A DNA stretch of 64,000 nt from Nonomuraea dietziae (lineage in GTDB: Bacteria > Actinomycetota > Actinomycetes > Streptosporangiales > Streptosporangiaceae): contig NZ_JACIBV010000001.1 in the NCBI RefSeq assembly GCF_014195505.1, positions 1,488,001-1,552,000 on the forward strand. The letters are read 5' to 3'. The notes beneath the pieces are model-generated. The model did no database searches. It saw only the letters and a program-made list of their open reading frames with translations, and was not told the DNA's origin. The translations under genes and the position numbers were made by a program. Numbering within the stretch: position 1 is the first letter of the stretch; each line of letters opens with the position of its first letter. This document shows, one piece after another, positions 61,503 through 64,000 of the stretch.

Positions 61503-62834
61503 ATGAGCCAAGTGGGTGAGTCCACCGCCAGGGCGCTGCTGCGCAGGCTGGCCGTGGAGCAGAGTGAGTCCAGGGTGCCGTCGCTGACGGCCGCCGTCGT
61601 GCGCGACGGCGAGGTGGCGTGGTTCGGCGGCAGGGGAAGGGTCGGCGAGGGCGAGCCCACCCTCGACACCCAGTACCGCCTCGGCTCGATCACCAAGAGC
61701 ATGGTCGCCACCGTCGTCATGCGGCTGCGTGACGAGGGCCTGGTCGACCTGCTCGACCCGATCGGCAAGCACGTCGAGGGCACCCCCTTCGAGCAGGTGA
61801 CGATCGCCCAGCTGCTCTCGCACACCGCCGGCCTGACGGCCGAGCCGCCCACCGAGTGGTGGGAGCGCACGCCCGGGCTGCCGACCGACGAGCTGCTCGC
61901 CAGGCTCGGCCCCGAGAACTCCAGGCACCGGCCGGGCCGCCGCTTCCACTACTCCAACCTCGGCTACGGGCTGCTGGGCGAGCTGGTGGCCCGCCATCGC
62001 GGCATGCCCTGGCTCGAGGCCGTCCGCCGCGAGGTCCTCGAGCCGCTGGGGATGAACGACACCACCGCCAGGCCGCGCGCCCCGCACGCCAGCGGCTACG
62101 CGGTGCATCCCTTCGCCGACGTGCTGCTGGCCGAGCCCGAGCACGACGCGGTCTCGATGGCGCCCGCGGGCCAGCTGTGGTCCACCCCCGGCGACCTGGC
62201 CCGCTGGGCGATCTTCCTGACCGGGTCGGGCGACGGCGTGCTCGGCAAGGCCACCCTGGCCGAGATGCGTGAACCCGCCACCGTCGCCGACGGCGACGCC
62301 TGGAGCGCGGGCTACGGCCTCGGCCTGCAACTGCTGCGCGACGGAGGACGCCGCCTGTCCGGCCACACCGGGTCGATGCCCGGCTTCCTGGCCACCGTGT
62401 GGGCCGACCCCGCCGAGAGGGTCGGCGTGCTGTTCATGGCCAACACCACCTCGGGGGTGCGTGGCACGCTGCTGACCGACCTGCTGGCCATCCTGGACGA
62501 GCACGAGCCGCGCCTGCCCGAGCCGTGGGAGCCCGTCGCCGCCGACCCCGACCTGCTGGCCATGACGGGGCTGTGGCACTGGGGGCCGACGCCGTACGTG
62601 CTGAGGCTGCTGCCCGAGCGCGGCCTGTCCCTGACGCCCCTGCGCGGCGTGGGACGCGCCTCCCACTTCGTGGCCCAGCAGGACGGCACATGGCTCGGGC
62701 TCGACGGCTACTACGCGGGAGAGGTGCTGAGGGCGGGCGACGGCTACCTCGACCTGAACACCTTCATCTTCACCCGCGAGCCGTACGATCCCGCCGCCCC
62801 GATCCCTGGCGGACCCGGGGAGTGGAGCGCGTAG
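61503..62834 (+). CDS. Serine beta-lactamase/DD-peptidase-like hydrolase
   Basis: 443 residues from ATG 61503. Class C/DD-carboxypeptidase-type motifs: SITK at 62-65 (SxxK nucleophile), YSN in HYSNLGYGLLGELVARH, and HTG (SGHTGSMPGF) in place of KTG. No signal peptide is evident, so it is probably cytoplasmic and acts as an esterase or peptidase rather than a cell-wall enzyme. A C-terminal lipocalin-like extension (DLLAMTGLWHWGPTPYVLRLLP) is common in this group. TACTCT at 61489-61494 could be a leaderless promoter -10. Confidence 0.88.
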   Translation: MSQVGESTARALLRRLAVEQSESRVPSLTAAVVRDGEVAWFGGRGRVGEGEPTLDTQYRLGSITKSMVATVVMRLRDEGLVDLLDPIGKHVEGTPFEQVTIAQLLSHTAGLTAEPPTEWWERTPGLPTDELLARLGPENSRHRPGRRFHYSNLGYGLLGELVARHRGMPWLEAVRREVLEPLGMNDTTARPRAPHASGYAVHPFADVLLAEPEHDAVSMAPAGQLWSTPGDLARWAIFLTGSGDGVLGKATLAEMREPATVADGDAWSAGYGLGLQLLRDGGRRLSGHTGSMPGFLATVWADPAERVGVLFMANTTSGVRGTLLTDLLAILDEHEPRLPEPWEPVAADPDLLAMTGLWHWGPTPYVLRLLPERGLSLTPLRGVGRASHFVAQQDGTWLGLDGYYAGEVLRAGDGYLDLNTFIFTREPYDPAAPIPGGPGEWSA

Positions 62835-62896
62835 CAGCCGAGGCCCCTGGCCGCCGCCGATCCCAGGGGTCGGCGGCGGCCGGCTCGCGGATCGGC

Positions 62897-62902
62897 TACC
62901 CT
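62897..62902 (+). promoter_or_regulatory. -10 element of the ABC-F leader transcript
   Basis: TACCCT lies six bases before the leader GTG at 62909, so transcription should start at or next to the leader start codon. No good -35 is seen at 17 bp. Confidence 0.45.
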
Positions 62903-62908
62903 GGCTCC

Positions 62909-62929
62909 GTGCATTTGTACTTCCTCTGA
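62909..62929 (+). CDS. Six-residue leader peptide upstream of the ABC-F gene
   Basis: GTG CAT TTG TAC TTC CTC TGA encodes MHLYFL (start read as Met). It begins at the predicted transcription start (leaderless) and its stop codon overlaps the first arm of a long stem-loop that precedes the ABC-F gene. Short leader ORFs followed by alternative hairpins are the standard sensor of ribosome-targeting drugs for ABC-F, Erm and Msr genes. A drug-stalled ribosome here would cover the arm beginning at 62928. The peptide itself is too short to identify by homology. Confidence 0.6.
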   Translation: MHLYFL

Positions 62930-63020
62930 GGACGACGACCTCGGCCGCCTGTTCTGTCCCGACTGAGCCCCGACAAGCGGGCATTCCGGGCGCGGCCGAG
63001 CATGCCTGTCGTCGTCCCTC
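62928..63020 (+). promoter_or_regulatory. Attenuator stem-loop of the ABC-F gene
   Basis: gaggacgacgac (62928-62939) pairs with gtcgtcgtccctc (63008-63020, one bulged base), and ctcggccgc (62940-62948) pairs perfectly with gcggccgag (62992-63000). The stem totals about 21 bp, with a 7-nt bulge and a 43-nt loop. The first arm overlaps the leader stop codon. Probably a terminator or repressing structure opened by a stalled leader ribosome. Confidence 0.65.
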
Positions 63021-63066
63021 ATCTCCGGGTTCCCCGTCTCCACGCCATGTGTCGTGCCGAGGCGCG

Positions 63067-63087
63067 CGAGAGCCTGCTCTCGGAGGA
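63067..63087 (+). promoter_or_regulatory. Hairpin abutting the ABC-F ribosome-binding site
   Basis: cgagag-cctg-ctctcg (63067-63082) is a perfect 6-bp stem with tetraloop whose last base overlaps the Shine-Dalgarno GGAGGAA (63082-63088), which precedes ATG 63091. It could tune initiation. Confidence 0.45.
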
Positions 63088-63090
63088 AGC

Positions 63091-64000
63091 ATGTCCACCG
63101 TCATTGCTCTACCGGCTCGTGCGCGGGCCCATCTCAACGCCACCGACCTGCACCTCTCCCGCGGCGGCCAACCGGTCCTGACCGGCGTGGACCTGACCGT
63201 CTCCCCCGGCGATCGGCTGGGGGTGGTCGGCGAGAACGGCCGCGGGAAGACCACGCTCCTCCAGGTGCTCGCCGGCACCCTGGCTCCGGACTCCGGCTCG
63301 GTGCACAGGGCCGGCACGCTGGGCGTCGCCGACCAGGAGATGCCGATCGGCGGCGACCGCACGGTCGGCGAGCTGATCGACCTCGAACTCGCCCAGGTAC
63401 GCGCCGTGCTTCGTGCGTTCGAGTCGGCCACGCTCGCGCTCGTCGAGGAACGCCCCGGCGCCGAGCAGGCCTACGCCGACGCGCTCGCGGCCGCCGAGTC
63501 CATCAGCGCCTGGGACGCCGACCGCCGCGTCGACATCTCGCTGGCCGCCCTCGGCGCGGTGGACGACCGCACCCGTCCGCTGGCCGAGCTGTCCGTCGGC
63601 CAGCGCTACCGGATCCGGCTGGCCTGCCTGCTGGGCGCGGGACACGATCTTCTGCTGCTGGACGAGCCGACCAACCATCTCGACGCAGGAGGTCTCGACC
63701 ACCTGACCGCCAGGCTTCGTGAGCATCAGGGCGGGGTGGTGCTGGTCAGCCACGACCGGGCGCTGCTGGCCGACATCGTCACCGCGGTGCTGGACCTCGA
63801 CCCGACCAGTGACGGGCGTCCCCGAACCTACGGCGGCGGCTACGCCGGCTACCGGGAGGGCCACCGCGCCGAGCGGGAGCGATGGGAGAGCGAGTACCGG
63901 GATCAGCAGAGCGAGCGGCAGCGGCTCGCCCAGGACCTCTCCGCGGCGCAGAACCGGCTGTCCACCGGGTGGCGGCCGGAGAAGGGAACCGGCAAGCACA
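63091..64000 (+). CDS. ABC-F ribosome-protection ATPase (partial, runs off the window)
   Basis: The first 303 residues are visible. ABC domain 1 is complete: Walker A GENGRGKT at 47-54, signature LSVGQ, Walker B LLLLDEPTNHLD (ABC-F variant), and H-loop VLVSHDRALLADIV. The interdomain linker YAGYREGHRAERERWESEYRDQQSERQRLAQDLSAAQNRL has begun. There are no transmembrane segments, which fits the ABC-F class: soluble ATPases that bind the ribosomal E site and eject macrolides, lincosamides, pleuromutilins or streptogramins. The leader peptide and attenuator upstream support drug-inducible expression. The second ATPase domain lies beyond the edge. Confidence 0.9.
   Translation, partial: MSTVIALPARARAHLNATDLHLSRGGQPVLTGVDLTVSPGDRLGVVGENGRGKTTLLQVLAGTLAPDSGSVHRAGTLGVADQEMPIGGDRTVGELIDLELAQVRAVLRAFESATLALVEERPGAEQAYADALAAAESISAWDADRRVDISLAALGAVDDRTRPLAELSVGQRYRIRLACLLGAGHDLLLLDEPTNHLDAGGLDHLTARLREHQGGVVLVSHDRALLADIVTAVLDLDPTSDGRPRTYGGGYAGYREGHRAERERWESEYRDQQSERQRLAQDLSAAQNRLSTGWRPEKGTGKH

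Overview
This is high-GC DNA from a Gram-positive actinomycete. The signs are G/C-ending codons, GTG starts, apparently leaderless promoters, AfsR/SARP-type regulators, a mycothiol-dependent-isomerase-family protein, an Rv2578c-type radical SAM protein, HelR, and numerous TetR/LacI/PadR regulators each paired with a small operon. The gene mix fits the Streptosporangiales or a related soil lineage, but that is inference; no rRNA, tRNA or phylogenetic marker other than a clpX paralogue is present. I saw no CRISPR array and no intact insertion sequence. The window opens inside one gene and closes inside another.

Layout. 1-4.1 kb is a decayed stretch: an oxidoreductase tail, a secreted protein, a 24-bp perfect palindrome with tandem palindromic 13-mers, and two frameshifted tails of the same tyrosine-integrase family on either side of an aminoglycoside-phosphotransferase-like gene. 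4.2-9.1 kb is a sugar module: a LacI regulator, a FrcA/C/B-type ABC importer and a divergent PfkB kinase, with overlapping perfect LacI palindromes between the divergent genes. 9.2-16.4 kb mixes remnants with a TetR/quinone-reductase/MFS efflux operon that ends in an internally deleted frnE-like gene. 16.4-20.2 kb is a rifamycin-resistance locus: a rifamycin-associated element, a rifamycin/glycopeptide-type glycosyltransferase and the RNA-polymerase recycling ATPase HelR. 20.3-25 kb holds an FAD monooxygenase with a divergent TetR and twin operators, then PadR/hydrolase and PNPOx/AhpD-like pairs.

25-38.8 kb is rich in signal-transduction NTPases: an HTH-NB-ARC-TPR protein, a SARP-NB-ARC protein, and a 1238-residue HTH-nSTAND-TM-WD40 protein flanked by two paralogous secreted beta-trefoil lectins. 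A methyltransferase, a PIG-L deacetylase and an MFS transporter lie among them. 38.8-46.7 kb carries a NarL-type two-component system, a DinB/MPI protein with an orphan operator, an ArsR-SRPBCC fusion with a reductase, an aldo/keto reductase behind a MerR-type promoter, and a TPR protein. 46.7-48.7 kb has an SMR efflux pump with its TetR regulator, then the radical SAM protein. 48.8-53.2 kb contains the most unusual operon: a cytochrome P450 followed 5 bp later by a ClpX paralogue whose ClpP-docking IGF tripeptide is altered, divergent from a long TetR and a PhyH-type dioxygenase. 53.2-62.8 kb is more ordinary (GNAT, DUF1269, APC antiporter, lipoprotein, BBE oxidoreductase, L,D-transpeptidase, RecD2, serine hydrolase). 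The window ends in an ABC-F ribosome-protection gene preceded by a six-codon leader ORF and a large stem-loop, which is the architecture of ribosome-mediated attenuation.

Taken together, rgt-helR, the ABC-F gene, the SMR pump, two MFS pumps and the APH-like kinase make this an accessory, antibiotic-facing chromosomal region with many small regulated detoxification units and visible gene decay.
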